Origin: G965204755 sp965243415
GTDB lineage: Bacteria; Acidobacteriota; Vicinamibacteria; Marinacidobacterales; Marinacidobacteraceae
Reading direction: 5' to 3'
Assembly (NCBI GenBank): GCA_965243415.1
Contig: OZ251549.1
Span: forward strand, 1,116,001-1,180,000
DNA: 64,000 nucleotides
Positions 43,829 through 52,633 of this stretch are shown in pieces. The position numbers were made by a program, and so were the translations under genes. Position 1 is the first letter of the stretch. Each line of letters opens with the position of its first letter. The notes beneath the pieces are model-generated. The model did no database searches, was not told where the DNA came from, and saw only the letters and a list, made by a program, of their open reading frames with translations.

Positions 43829-44680
43829 GTGATGATCGAAGAGGCTCGGGGGTTCGCGGCGCGGACCGCCCGGAGGGCGCTGTTTCCGACCCCCGGGCCG
43901 GACGCGGCGCCGGTGGCCCGGGGGAGGGGCGTCCCGGAGATCGGGGGCCCGCCGGGAGCCGAACGCTCCGAGGCGCGCCGCGGCGGGAGCGTTTCCGTCC
44001 GGGGCGTCCGCGAGCGGGCCCGGCCCCGCGGCTCCCGTCGCGCGGCGCGCCCCACGCGGGGGTGCGACCGGCATCGTCGCCGGCGGTCGGCGGCCGGGAC
44101 CGGAGCCTCGAGCCGCCCGGTCCTTTCCGGTGTCGTATCCGTCGTCCTCCTGCCGGTGTTCGCGTCGGTGGCGTTGGCGGCGGCGGGTCCCCGGGGCTCG
44201 GCGTCGGAGGTCTGCGATCCCGCGGGCGAGGACGGGACGACGGCGCTGATGCGGGCGGCGTTCGCCGGCGCCGACGAAGAAGTGGTTCGTCTGCTCGACG
44301 GCGGGGCGGATCCGAACGTCCGCTGCCACGCCGACGGGACGACGGCGCTCCGGATGGTCTTCGCGCCGCTCTTCGCCGATCCCGACGGCTCGGACTGGGA
44401 ACTCTCGGAGATGCCGCTTTCCCTGCCGGAGGGGGTCGGGACGGAGGCCGATCTGGGCGCGCGGCGCCGTTCGCTCGACGCGCTGCTGTCGGCGGGGGCC
44501 GATCCGAATGCTCGCGAGCGGGACACGCACCCGCTCACTCTGGCGGTGATGCTCCAGGCGGCATGGGCCGTCGAAGCGCTGCTGGCCGGGGGAGCCGACC
44601 CGGCCCTGGCGCTGAACCTGGAGCAGGCGGTCCGGATGATCGGGGATCCGGAGATCGCGGCCCTGTTGGGAATCGAATGA
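43829..44680 (+). CDS. ankyrin-repeat protein (exported or membrane-anchored)
   Basis: A 283-residue ORF. Only the part after residue ~95 looks like protein: a hydrophobic segment GVVSVVLLPVFASVALAAAG, then CDPAGEDGTTALMRAAFAGADEEV (a first ankyrin helix pair), LLDGGADPNVRC, LLSAGADPNARERDT and a last degenerate repeat LAVMLQAAWAVEALLAGGAD. The Arg/Pro-rich N-terminus may be non-coding; I see no better start codon in frame, so GTG 43829 is provisional. Ankyrin repeats mediate protein-protein contacts. Its last ~140 bases and 3' flank are repeated twice downstream with a 239-bp period. Confidence 0.6.
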   Translation: MMIEEARGFAARTARRALFPTPGPDAAPVARGRGVPEIGGPPGAERSEARRGGSVSVRGVRERARPRGSRRAARPTRGCDRHRRRRSAAGTGASSRPVLSGVVSVVLLPVFASVALAAAGPRGSASEVCDPAGEDGTTALMRAAFAGADEEVVRLLDGGADPNVRCHADGTTALRMVFAPLFADPDGSDWELSEMPLSLPEGVGTEADLGARRRSLDALLSAGADPNARERDTHPLTLAVMLQAAWAVEALLAGGADPALALNLEQAVRMIGDPEIAALLGIE

Positions 44681-44738
44681 TGGGGTTCGAATGCCGGGAA
44701 TCGAATGGACGGGAATCGAGTGAGGCGAATCGGGTTTC

Positions 44739-45196
44739 GGGAGTCGGGTGAGGCGCTGCGCGTCGTGGCGCTGGGACGCCGGCGGTGATGCTCCGGGCGA
44801 TCCGGGCGGTCGAAGCGCTGAGGGCCGGGGGAGCCGACCCGGCCCTGGCGCCGAACCTGGAGCAGGCGGTCCGGATGATCGGGGATCCGGAGATCGCGGC
44901 CGTGTCGGGAATCGAATGGCGGGAATCGAGTGAGGGGGTTCGAATGGACCGGAATCGAATGAGGCGAGACGGGTTTCGGGAATCGGGTGGGGCGCTGCGC
45001 GTCGTGGCGCTGGGACGCCGGCGGTGATGCTCCGGGCGATCCGGGCGGTCGAAGCGCTGAGGGCCGGGGGAGCCGGCCCGGCCCTGGCGCCGAACCTGGA
45101 GCAGGCGATCCGGATGATGGAGGATCCGGAGATCGCGGCCCGGTCGGGAATCGAATGGCGGGAATCGAGTGACGTGAATGGAGTGCCGGGAATCGA
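44739..45196 (+). repeat. two tandem copies of the ankyrin-gene 3' end (239-bp period)
   Basis: Equivalent points are 44542 (in the gene), 44781 and 45020 (ggcggtgatgctcc), exactly 239 bases apart each time. Each copy carries the last ankyrin repeat (gccgggggagcc, acctggagcaggcg, gatccggagatcgcggcc) and a flank of gggaatcgartg phrases. The copies lack upstream coding and start codons. The flank phrases (gggaatcgaatggcgggaat and relatives) are themselves tandem 13-17-bp repeats. Confidence 0.85.
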
Positions 45197-45958
45197 GTGA
45201 TGCGAATGGAATGCCGGGAATCGAGTGATCCGCTGCGCGCGGTGGCGTGGGGCGGCCTGCTCGCCGGCCTGCTCTGGAGCGGCGGGTGCGTCCGGACGTA
45301 CTTCGACCCGGGCGGCGGCGCGGCGAAGGGGGCGCGCCCGATCGCGGCGGCGGAGAGCGCGCTCGGCCGCGCGGTGTGGAAGGGCGACGCCGCGGCGGTC
45401 GAACGGCTGGCCCGGGACTCCGGGGTGAACGCCTGCGCGCCGGACGGGAGCAGTCCGCTGGGGCTCGCCGCCCTCCGGGGGTCCCCTTCCGTGATCGAGG
45501 TCCTGCTCGCTGCCGGCGCCGACCTCGATCTGCCGTGCAACGACGCCGTCACGGCGATCCAGGCGGTGATGGATCCGCTGGTCGAGGTTCGTTTCGAATC
45601 GCTCGAAAGCGAGGAGAACGCCGGCGGGACGACGATCGAAACGACGGCGCTGCCGGACCTCGGCCGGGAGTACGGATCGGACGCCGATGTGCGGGATCGC
45701 CTGCGGGCGCTGACGATCCTGTTCGAGGCCGGCGCCGAACCGAACTGCCCCGCTCTCGAGGCCTCCGACGAATGCGACCTGCCGCCGCTCCTGACGGCGA
45801 TCATGACCGGCGACCGCCGCTTCGTCGAGGTCCTGCTGGAGCGGGGCGCGGAGCCGGGGAGTCTGGGCCGGTACCAGCGAATGGGCCTGCGGCTGAGCGG
45901 CAACGGGCCGCTGCTCGACTTCGCCCTGGAGTACCGCCCCGGGCGCGGCGACCCGTAG
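45197..45958 (+). CDS. ankyrin-repeat lipoprotein
   Basis: A 253-residue protein: signal peptide with lipobox (GGLLAGLLWSGGC, Cys at about residue 31), then ankyrin repeats SALGRAVWKGDAAAVERLA, SPLGLAALRGSPSVIEVLL, LTILFEAGAEPNCP and LLTAIMTGDRRFVEVLLE with GADLDLPC turns. Probably outer-membrane or periplasmic. The start is within the gggaatcgagtgATG repeat flank of the preceding array; GTG/ATG choices at 45197-45209 cannot be separated. It is related in architecture to the ankyrin gene upstream. Confidence 0.75.
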   Translation: MMRMECRESSDPLRAVAWGGLLAGLLWSGGCVRTYFDPGGGAAKGARPIAAAESALGRAVWKGDAAAVERLARDSGVNACAPDGSSPLGLAALRGSPSVIEVLLAAGADLDLPCNDAVTAIQAVMDPLVEVRFESLESEENAGGTTIETTALPDLGREYGSDADVRDRLRALTILFEAGAEPNCPALEASDECDLPPLLTAIMTGDRRFVEVLLERGAEPGSLGRYQRMGLRLSGNGPLLDFALEYRPGRGDP

Positions 45959-46236
45959 CGGAGGGCGACCCCGCCGGCGGCCGGACGGGCTTTCCCCCCG
46001 GCAGTCCTTCGCTCTCGCGCCGTCGTAAACGGCCACCGGAGAACGGGACGGGCTTCCGTCGAACCCGGGGCGACCCGGGCGGAGGGGGCGGGGCCCGTTC
46101 GGGGCCTCCGGGGAAGGGGTTCGGGCAGCGCCGGCGCGGCTCCATCCAGGTTCGGGAATCGTCCGGGAGCGGGTTCGCCGGAATCTGCCGGCGCGGCCCT
46201 CCCCGGCCCGTCGGGTCCTGTGATTCACTACCCGGA

Positions 46237-48951
46237 ATGCGACGGGCGACGCGCGGGGCCGTCCTCCTGCCGCTGCTGTTCGCTTTCCCGACGCCCGGCG
46301 AGGCCGCGCCGCCCCAGGATCCGGCGGAGGCCGGCGCCCGGATCCACCGGTCCATCCCGCCGCCGGGAGCGAAGACCCACCGGGTGGTCCCGGGAGAGCG
46401 TTACCGCGCCGTCGCCTTCAAGCGCTGGCTCTACGGCAGCAGTTACCGCGACCTCTGGTCCACCCCGATCGAGGTCGCGGTCCTCGATCTCGACACGGTC
46501 GGGGGCGGGCTGACCCCGCTGCGCGCCGGGGGTTTCGGCCAGTCCGTCAATCTGAACTTCACCGGGCGGGACGGGCGCCGCTACACGGTGCGCTCGCTGG
46601 ACAAGGACGCCGGCCGCCGGATCTGGGAACCCCTCCGGGACACCATCGTGGACGAAGTCCTCCAGGACCTGATCAGCGCCATGCTGCCGACGGGGGCGCT
46701 GGTGGCCGACGCCCTGATGGAAGCCGCCGGCGTCCTCCATGCCGCACATACGCCGGTGGTGATTCCGGACGATCCCCGGCTGGGGGAATTCCGCGAGCGC
46801 TTCGCCGGACTCATCGGGATGCTGCAGGAGCATCCCTCCGAAGGCCCCGACGATACCCCCGGTTTCGCCGGTTCCAGAAAGGTCAGCAGCACCGAGAACC
46901 TGCTGGACGACCTCGAAGACGGGCCCTGCGACCGGGTGGACGCCCGCGCCTTCCTCCGGGCGCGCCTCCTGGACTTCCTCGTCAACGACAAGGATCGGCA
47001 CCACGGGCAGTGGCGCTGGGCGCGGTTCCCCGACGGGGATTGCCATACCTGGCTCCCCATACCCGAGGACCGCGACCAGGCGTTCATCCACTTCGAAGGC
47101 GTCTCCATGATCGCCGCGCGGATCCTGTATCCGATCCAGATCCCGTTCGACGGGTCGTACCCGAGTCTGGTGGGGTTGACGATGACCGGCTGGGAGTTGG
47201 ATCGGGAACTCCTGGTGGAACTCGACCGGGCGGATTGGGAAGCGGAAGCGGCGGCGCTCCGGGAGGACCTGCCGGATTCCGTCCTCGCGGACGCGGTGCG
47301 GCGGCTGCCGCCCCCGTACTACGAGAGCGTCGGCGAAGACCTCGCGGCGGCCCTGCGGGCGCGGCGCGACGCGCTGCCGAGATTCGCCGCCCGCTACTAC
47401 GAACTGATCTCGCGCCAGGCCGAGATCAAGGCCACCGACCGGGACGAAGTCCTCCGCTGCGAGCACCTGCCCGACGGCGCCCTCCGGGTCAGTATCGGCC
47501 TTGCGGAGGAGTCGGGGGGCAGCGCCGCCGCGCCCTGGTTCCGCCGGACTTTCCGGCCGGACGAAACCCGGGAAGTCCGCGTCTTCCTCCGGGGCGGCGA
47601 CGACCGGGCGGAAGTGACCGGGGAAGCGGGGCGGATCGTCGTCCGCATAGACGGCGGCGGCGGCGACGACACTTTCCGGAACGCCGCGGCGCTCGGCGGC
47701 GCGGGGATCGAGTTCTACGACTCCCGGGGGGAGAACCGGTTCGACCTCGGCCGGGGCGCCCTCGTCGAAGAGCGCCCGTACGAACGCCCCCCGGGTTCCC
47801 ATACCCCGAATGCCCGCTACGCGCTGGACTGGGGGATGCAGCCGCTGACCTTCCCGGTCGTCCTGGCGAACCCGGACCTGGGCCTCTTCGTCAGGTTCCT
47901 CCACAGTCGGCAGTACTTCGGCTACCGCCGGGCGCCCTTCGCCTCGAAGCACACCTTCAGCGCCGGGCTGGCCACGAACGGTTTCGAGCCGTTCCTCTCC
48001 TATACCGGGGAGTTCCGCGGCGCCGTGGGCGGCCTCGACGCGAGGCTCCACCTCGACTACTCCGGCATCGAGATGGTCCGGTTCAACGGCCTCGGGAACG
48101 ACACGCAGCTCTCGGAGTCGTCCTCCTTCTACAAGGTGGAACAGGACACCCTGATCGTCGCGCCGGCGATCGAGTTCCGGAAGGAGACGCACCCCGGCGA
48201 GGAGCGCCCGGACGCCGCCGCGCCATCGCTGCGGTCCGACCTGGTCGTCCGCGTGGGGCCCGCCCTCCGGTACTCGGACACCCCCGCCGAAGCCAACGAG
48301 ACCCGCTATCTCGGTTCGCTGGCGGAGCCGCTCTACGGGGCCGGTTCCTTCGGCCAGATCGGCGTGCGCGGCGAAGCGCTCTACGACACCCGGGACGATC
48401 CGGGGTACGCCACCCGCGGCGTGTTCCTCCGTCTCGGCGGCGCCGTCTATCCGCGCCTCTGGGATGTGGAGTCCGCCTTCGGAACCGTGGGAGGTGAGGG
48501 CAGCACCTACCTGACCGCCCGGCTCCCGACCGAGCCCACCCTGGCGCTGCGCGCCGGCGGCAAGAAGGTCTGGGGCGACTTCCCGTTCCACGAGAGCGCC
48601 TTCGTCGGCGGCCCCGGCTTCGCCTCGCTGGGAACCACCGAGGGCGGAACGGTGCGCGGCTACCGCCAGCACCGGTTCTCCGGGGACGCCTCGCTCTACG
48701 CCAACGCGGAACTGCGGCTCTCCCTGCTCGACTTCGAGTTCCTGATGCCGATGGAGTGGGGGGTGTTCGGCGCGGTGGACACCGGCCGGGTATTCTTCGC
48801 CGACGATCCGCCCGGCGCCGACCGCTGGCATACCGGGATCGGCGGCGGAGTCTGGCTCGGGATCCTCGAGCGCCGTTCCACCGTGAGTCTCGCCGTCATG
48901 CGCAGCGAGGAACTGACCGGCTTCTACCTGCGCGCCGGTCTCCTGTTCTGA
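46237..48951 (+). CDS. outer-membrane beta-barrel (BamA/TamA superfamily) fused to an N-terminal HipA/Fam20C-like kinase domain
   Basis: A 904-residue exported protein (signal ALLPLLFAFPTPGEAAPP-like, residues 1-23). Residues about 40-390 form a kinase-like region: an early YRTVRSLDKDAGRRIW lysine segment, a putative catalytic loop LVNDKDRHHGQW at about 248-260 and the metal-binding-like PIPEDRDQAFIHFEG at about 275-290, as in HipA and Fam20C kinases. A beta-rich linker with DGGGGDDTFRNA follows. The last ~300 residues are a 16-strand surface-antigen barrel: LYDTRDDPGYATRGVF, FVGGPGFASLGTTEGG, RGYRQHRFSGDASLYANAEL, and a C-terminal Phe. It heads a four-gene + strand cluster. Similar kinase, phosphoesterase and barrel parts occur as single fusions in other phyla (recollection, not checked). 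Catalysis is inferred. Confidence 0.7.
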   Translation: MRRATRGAVLLPLLFAFPTPGEAAPPQDPAEAGARIHRSIPPPGAKTHRVVPGERYRAVAFKRWLYGSSYRDLWSTPIEVAVLDLDTVGGGLTPLRAGGFGQSVNLNFTGRDGRRYTVRSLDKDAGRRIWEPLRDTIVDEVLQDLISAMLPTGALVADALMEAAGVLHAAHTPVVIPDDPRLGEFRERFAGLIGMLQEHPSEGPDDTPGFAGSRKVSSTENLLDDLEDGPCDRVDARAFLRARLLDFLVNDKDRHHGQWRWARFPDGDCHTWLPIPEDRDQAFIHFEGVSMIAARILYPIQIPFDGSYPSLVGLTMTGWELDRELLVELDRADWEAEAAALREDLPDSVLADAVRRLPPPYYESVGEDLAAALRARRDALPRFAARYYELISRQAEIKATDRDEVLRCEHLPDGALRVSIGLAEESGGSAAAPWFRRTFRPDETREVRVFLRGGDDRAEVTGEAGRIVVRIDGGGGDDTFRNAAALGGAGIEFYDSRGENRFDLGRGALVEERPYERPPGSHTPNARYALDWGMQPLTFPVVLANPDLGLFVRFLHSRQYFGYRRAPFASKHTFSAGLATNGFEPFLSYTGEFRGAVGGLDARLHLDYSGIEMVRFNGLGNDTQLSESSSFYKVEQDTLIVAPAIEFRKETHPGEERPDAAAPSLRSDLVVRVGPALRYSDTPAEANETRYLGSLAEPLYGAGSFGQIGVRGEALYDTRDDPGYATRGVFLRLGGAVYPRLWDVESAFGTVGGEGSTYLTARLPTEPTLALRAGGKKVWGDFPFHESAFVGGPGFASLGTTEGGTVRGYRQHRFSGDASLYANAELRLSLLDFEFLMPMEWGVFGAVDTGRVFFADDPPGADRWHTGIGGGVWLGILERRSTVSLAVMRSEELTGFYLRAGLLF

Positions 48952-48972
48952 GCGGGAGCGAGGGAGAACCCC

Positions 48973-49770
48973 ATGTTCCGGAACATCGTCGTCCGCCTGG
49001 TCCTCTACTATGTCTGCGCGTTCTTCGCGCTGTTCACCTTCTTCACCCTGTTCCCCGGGGTCCTCTATGTCTTCCAGCGGGAGCGGGCGCGCATCGTCGC
49101 CGGCGGGGGAGGTTTCGAGGAGTTCAGCGCCGCCCTGCCGGACGAAGCGGACAGCCTGCGCCGCCGCATGCAGCGGGCGCTCGGACAGAATGTCGTCGGC
49201 CGCGACGATCCGCGGCTGGACGACCCGCGCCTCGCCGATCCCTCCCCGGGCATTCCCATCGCGATCTCGCTCATCGTGGCCTTCGCCCTGACCCTGCCGG
49301 TCACCTGGGTGTACCGCTGGACGCAGCCGGGGAAGAAGTACAGCAAGTCCTTCGTCCAGAGCCTGCTGATGTTACCGATCTGCATCGCGCTGGTGGTCTT
49401 CCTGGTCAAGAACAGCCTCACCCTGGCGTTCTGTCTCGCCGGGATCGTCGCCGCGGTGCGTTTCCGTTCGTCGCTGTCGCAGCCGATGGACGCCCCGTAC
49501 CTGCTCGTCGCCATCGGGATCGGCCTGGCGACCGGCACGCAACTCACCCTGGCGGCATACCTGGGCTCGATCCTCTTCGTGGCCGCGGCGCTCGGGGTAT
49601 GGAAGAGCGATTTCGGCGCGCGCCCGGTCGCGGTTTCCGGGTGGCAGATCCTGCCGCCGGAGCGGCCGGGTCTCGGGTCGGGAGAAGGCGGTCCCGGCGC
49701 GGGGAGTCCGGCCGACCGGGAGCCGGGCTTCGGCGGCGACGGCAGGGGAAATAGCGAGCGGGAAGGCTGA
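48973..49770 (+). CDS. DUF4956 membrane protein
   Basis: A 265-residue inner-membrane protein with an N-terminal helix (LVLYYVCAFFALFTFFTLF) and a C-terminal cluster of about four helices (IAISLIVAFALTLPVTWVYRW, SLLMLPICIALVVFLVK, LAFCLAGIVAAVRFRSSL, YLLVAIGIGLATGTQLTLA). The KYSKSFVQSLLMLP to VRFRSSLSQPMDAPYLLVAIG block is the DUF4956 signature. This family co-occurs with polyphosphate-polymerase (VTC) and CotH-type kinases, which fits the upstream kinase-like fusion. ATG 48973 has gagggag as SD, 21 bases after the previous stop. Confidence 0.85.
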   Translation: MFRNIVVRLVLYYVCAFFALFTFFTLFPGVLYVFQRERARIVAGGGGFEEFSAALPDEADSLRRRMQRALGQNVVGRDDPRLDDPRLADPSPGIPIAISLIVAFALTLPVTWVYRWTQPGKKYSKSFVQSLLMLPICIALVVFLVKNSLTLAFCLAGIVAAVRFRSSLSQPMDAPYLLVAIGIGLATGTQLTLAAYLGSILFVAAALGVWKSDFGARPVAVSGWQILPPERPGLGSGEGGPGAGSPADREPGFGGDGRGNSEREG

Positions 49771-49776
49771 CCGCTC

Positions 49777-50805
49777 GTGTTTCCCGCGCCGCCGCTCCGG
49801 AGTCGAGGAGGTCTCCCGCCGCCGCGGCTTCCGTTCCCGGCGCGCCGGTTCGCCGCGATCGTCGGATTCCTCGGAGTCTTCCCGCTGCTGACGGCGATTC
49901 CTTCGGGAGCCTGGTCGGCGCCGGCGGCCGGCGCTTCCGCGGCGGAGCGCCCCGGGCCCGCGGTCGGCCGCGGCGCCCCGGAGGGGGTGGCGGCGCCGCG
50001 CCGGCCCGGGAGGCAGACGGCTCTCGACGACTACGACCTCGATCCCGAGGCGGCGACGCGCTGGCGGCTTCCCGGACGGCTCGTCGAGATCTCCGGGCTG
50101 GCGACGACGGCGGACGGTCGCCTGCTGGCCCACGGCGACGAAGAAGCGGTGGTGTACGAGTTGGACGCCCGGGACGGGGGGATCGTCAAGAGGTTCCGAC
50201 TCTCGGACGGCGAGGGCGCGGTCCCGGGCGACTTCGAGGGAATCGCGACCGTGGACGGGCGCGTGTACCTGGTAACCAGCGCCGGCAGGCTGTACGAGTG
50301 CCGGGAGGGGGCGGACGGCGAGTCGGTGCTCTTCACCGTCCATGCGACCGGCGTGGGGAGGGAATGCGAGGTCGAGGGCCTGGCGTTCGACGGGGCGCGG
50401 CGGGACCTGCTGCTGCTCTGCAAGCGGGCCCGCGGTGCGGCCCCGAGGGGGCAGGTGGCGCTCCATCGCTGGTCGGTGGACGACCGGCGCCTGCGGGAGG
50501 AGGCCCGGACCGTGATCCCCGTGGACGACTTCGCGCGTCCTCTCGGGGAAGACGAGTTCCGTCCCTCCGGCATCGAATGGCGCGCCGCTTCGGATACCTA
50601 CCTGGTGGTCGCGGCCCGTCCGGGGGCGGTCGCCGAAGTCAGCGCGGACGGCGCCGTCCTGGCCGTCGAGCGTTTGTCCGGGCGGTGGCATCGCCAGGCC
50701 GAGGGGATCACCCTCGCCCCGGACGGTGCGTTGCTCGTGGCCGACGAAGGCGCCGGCCGCCGGGCGCGCCTGACCGTCTATCCGGTTTCCGGCGACCGGC
50801 GCTGA
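49777..50805 (+). CDS. exported SdiA-regulated-like beta-propeller protein
   Basis: A 342-residue exported protein: signal segment FAAIVGFLGVFPLLTAIPSGAWSAPA, then a six-bladed propeller (ISGLATTADGRLLAHGDEEAVVYEL, DFEGIATVDGRVYLVTSAGRLYE, EVEGLAFDGARRDLLLLCK, RPSGIEWRAASDTYLVVAARPGAV, GITLAPDGALLVADEG; here cited in parts). This pattern matches the SdiA-regulated / phytase-like group, often calcium-binding phosphoesterases or sensors. GTG 49777 starts 6 bases after the DUF4956 stop, so it is in the same operon. Confidence 0.7.
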   Translation: MFPAPPLRSRGGLPPPRLPFPARRFAAIVGFLGVFPLLTAIPSGAWSAPAAGASAAERPGPAVGRGAPEGVAAPRRPGRQTALDDYDLDPEAATRWRLPGRLVEISGLATTADGRLLAHGDEEAVVYELDARDGGIVKRFRLSDGEGAVPGDFEGIATVDGRVYLVTSAGRLYECREGADGESVLFTVHATGVGRECEVEGLAFDGARRDLLLLCKRARGAAPRGQVALHRWSVDDRRLREEARTVIPVDDFARPLGEDEFRPSGIEWRAASDTYLVVAARPGAVAEVSADGAVLAVERLSGRWHRQAEGITLAPDGALLVADEGAGRRARLTVYPVSGDRR

Positions 50806-50825
50806 GACCGGCCGCAGCGGGAACG

Positions 50826-51908
50826 ATGGACGCGCGCAACCGGGTGCCGTCCGCGCGGCGCCGGCGTACCCGCCGACCGGTTCGGTATCCATTCCTCGCC
50901 GGGCTCGCCTTCGGCGTCGGCGTTCCGATCGGGGGTTTCGGCGCCGTCGCTCCGCAGCCGGGGGCGGAGGCTCCGTCGGGCGGCGAGGTCCGGGTGATCT
51001 TCGTGGGGGATACCGGCACCGGCGACCACCGCGCCCGCCGGGTGGTCGCGCAGATGCGGCGGACGGCGGCGGCCGAGGGGATCTCCCGGGTGTTCCTGCT
51101 CGGCGACAATGTCTATGAGGAAGGCCGGGCCTCCGACATCGAGCCCAAGTTCCTCGAGATCTTCCGACCGCTGCTGGAAGCCGGCGTCCGGGTGCACGCG
51201 GCCCTCGGCAACCACGATGTCCAGCACTGCGAGGACTCCGGCCGCCGCCCGGTTCCCCGCACCGCTGCGGCGTACCGGGCGGCGGATGACTGCTGGGCGG
51301 ACGCCCATCTCGAAACCCCCGAGTTCGGGTACCACTCCGGCCATCGTTACTATTCGATCCGCCTCCCGGCGGGGGATTCGCCGCTCCTGGAAGTCTTCGT
51401 CCTGGACACGAACACCCTGAACCACGAGGAGAGCCCGCTGCCGGACGACGCCGACGAACCGCAGGTCGCCTGGCTCACCGAAGCACTGCGCAGTTCGCCG
51501 GCGCGATGGAAGATCGCGGCGATGCACCACCCGATCCATACGCCGAGACGCTGCCGGTTCCTCCGTCTCTTCTGCCGCGGCCCGAGTCTCCGGCTCCGGG
51601 CGCTCCTCGAACCGCTGTTCCGGGAGCACGGCGTGGCGTTGGTCTTCCAGGGGCACATGCACCTCTACGCCAGACTGCGCCCCCAGCACGGCATCCAATA
51701 CTTCGTGAACGGCGCCGGCGGCAAACCCCCGGATCGCTTCGCCCCGGGCCGGGAAACGCATCCCCGGGCCGACCGCGGCCAGTTCAACCACTTCCTCGTT
51801 CTCCGGGCCACTCCGGAGCGCGTCGCCTACACCGTCTTCGACACCGCCGGCCGCATCCGCGATTCCGGCGTCCACGGCGGAGACCCGGAAGGGGAAGGCG
51901 AGCGATAG
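50826..51908 (+). CDS. exported metallophosphoesterase (purple-acid-phosphatase-like)
   Basis: A 360-residue enzyme with a signal/anchor (FLAGLAFGVGVPIGGFGAV). All metallophosphoesterase motifs are present in order: VIFVGDTGTGDH, LLGDNVYEEG, ALGNHDVQH, IAAMHHPIH and FQGHMHLYARL. It probably hydrolyses phosphoester or phosphoprotein substrates in the periplasm. It starts at ATG 50826, 20 bases after the propeller gene. Its position in the kinase/DUF4956 cluster suggests it removes phosphate placed by the kinase-like domain or processes polyphosphate; this link is inference. Confidence 0.85.
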   Translation: MDARNRVPSARRRRTRRPVRYPFLAGLAFGVGVPIGGFGAVAPQPGAEAPSGGEVRVIFVGDTGTGDHRARRVVAQMRRTAAAEGISRVFLLGDNVYEEGRASDIEPKFLEIFRPLLEAGVRVHAALGNHDVQHCEDSGRRPVPRTAAAYRAADDCWADAHLETPEFGYHSGHRYYSIRLPAGDSPLLEVFVLDTNTLNHEESPLPDDADEPQVAWLTEALRSSPARWKIAAMHHPIHTPRRCRFLRLFCRGPSLRLRALLEPLFREHGVALVFQGHMHLYARLRPQHGIQYFVNGAGGKPPDRFAPGRETHPRADRGQFNHFLVLRATPERVAYTVFDTAGRIRDSGVHGGDPEGEGER

Positions 51909-51987
51909 ATCCCGGATCCGCGCCGTCCCGCCCGGCCCCGGCCCGGCGCGAGGTTCCGCCGCGCCGCGCCGGCCGTATCCCCGACGG

Positions 51988-52545
51988 TTACGGCCAGAGC
52001 CAGGCGAACAGTCCGGCGGTGACGAGGGCGTAGGCGGCTCCGTCGGCGATGGCGCCGAGCGTGTAGACCCAGCGCCGGCCCCACCAGATCGAGGCCTGCG
52101 CCACGCCGAGCGCGTAGCCGGCGAAGGAGACCGCGCCCACCAGCCGGAAGACCTCCCCGCCTTCGGCGCCGGGCCCGAGCCCGATCCCCGCGGCGTACCC
52201 GGCGAAGGCCCCGACGATCAGGGAATAGACGAACCACTGGGTCAGGCTCTTCCCCATCGCGAAGGGTTCGTTCGGGAAGACCGTCAGGAACGCCACCGGA
52301 CCCCGTTTCGTCTTCTCGACGAACTCCGGCGTCCCCATCTCCCGGAAGTCGTTCGCGTGCGGCAGTACATAGTCGCCCGGCGGGATGGCGAAAGGCCGGA
52401 GCGCGTCCCGGACCCGGTCTTCGTCGGGCACGCCGCGCACCTCGTTCCGGTGGAGGCGAAGCACCATATGGAACAGCCCGCTCAGGAGGAAGACGGCGAC
52501 GGCCGACAGCAGGATCGGGAGAACCAGGGAGAAGACGGAAACCAT
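51988..52545 (-). CDS. conserved hypothetical membrane protein
   Basis: A 185-residue protein with an N-terminal helix (FSLVLPILLSAVAVFLLSGLFHMV), a cytosolic or periplasmic segment (IPPGDYVLPHANDFREMG) and three C-terminal helices (WFVYSLIVGAFAGYAAGIGL, LVGAVSFAGYALGVAQASIWW, IADGAAYALVTAGLFAWLW). I do not recognise a named family with certainty. ATG 52545 is preceded by GAGG. It is convergent with the metallophosphoesterase gene and downstream of the M28 peptidase gene on the same strand. Confidence 0.7.
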   Translation of the reverse strand: MVSVFSLVLPILLSAVAVFLLSGLFHMVLRLHRNEVRGVPDEDRVRDALRPFAIPPGDYVLPHANDFREMGTPEFVEKTKRGPVAFLTVFPNEPFAMGKSLTQWFVYSLIVGAFAGYAAGIGLGPGAEGGEVFRLVGAVSFAGYALGVAQASIWWGRRWVYTLGAIADGAAYALVTAGLFAWLWP

Positions 52546-52633
52546 GAGAAACCTCGTTCGGAAAGGTGGATTCGGGGCGTTCCGAGCGTCGCGGCGTTCC
52601 GGGGGCGCCTCGTTCCCGGGAAGGCCGGCGGCG

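Noticed and set aside
43829..44110. N-terminal domain of the first ankyrin protein
   Set aside because: Arg/Pro/Gly-rich composition with no pattern; probably non-coding sequence upstream of the real start.
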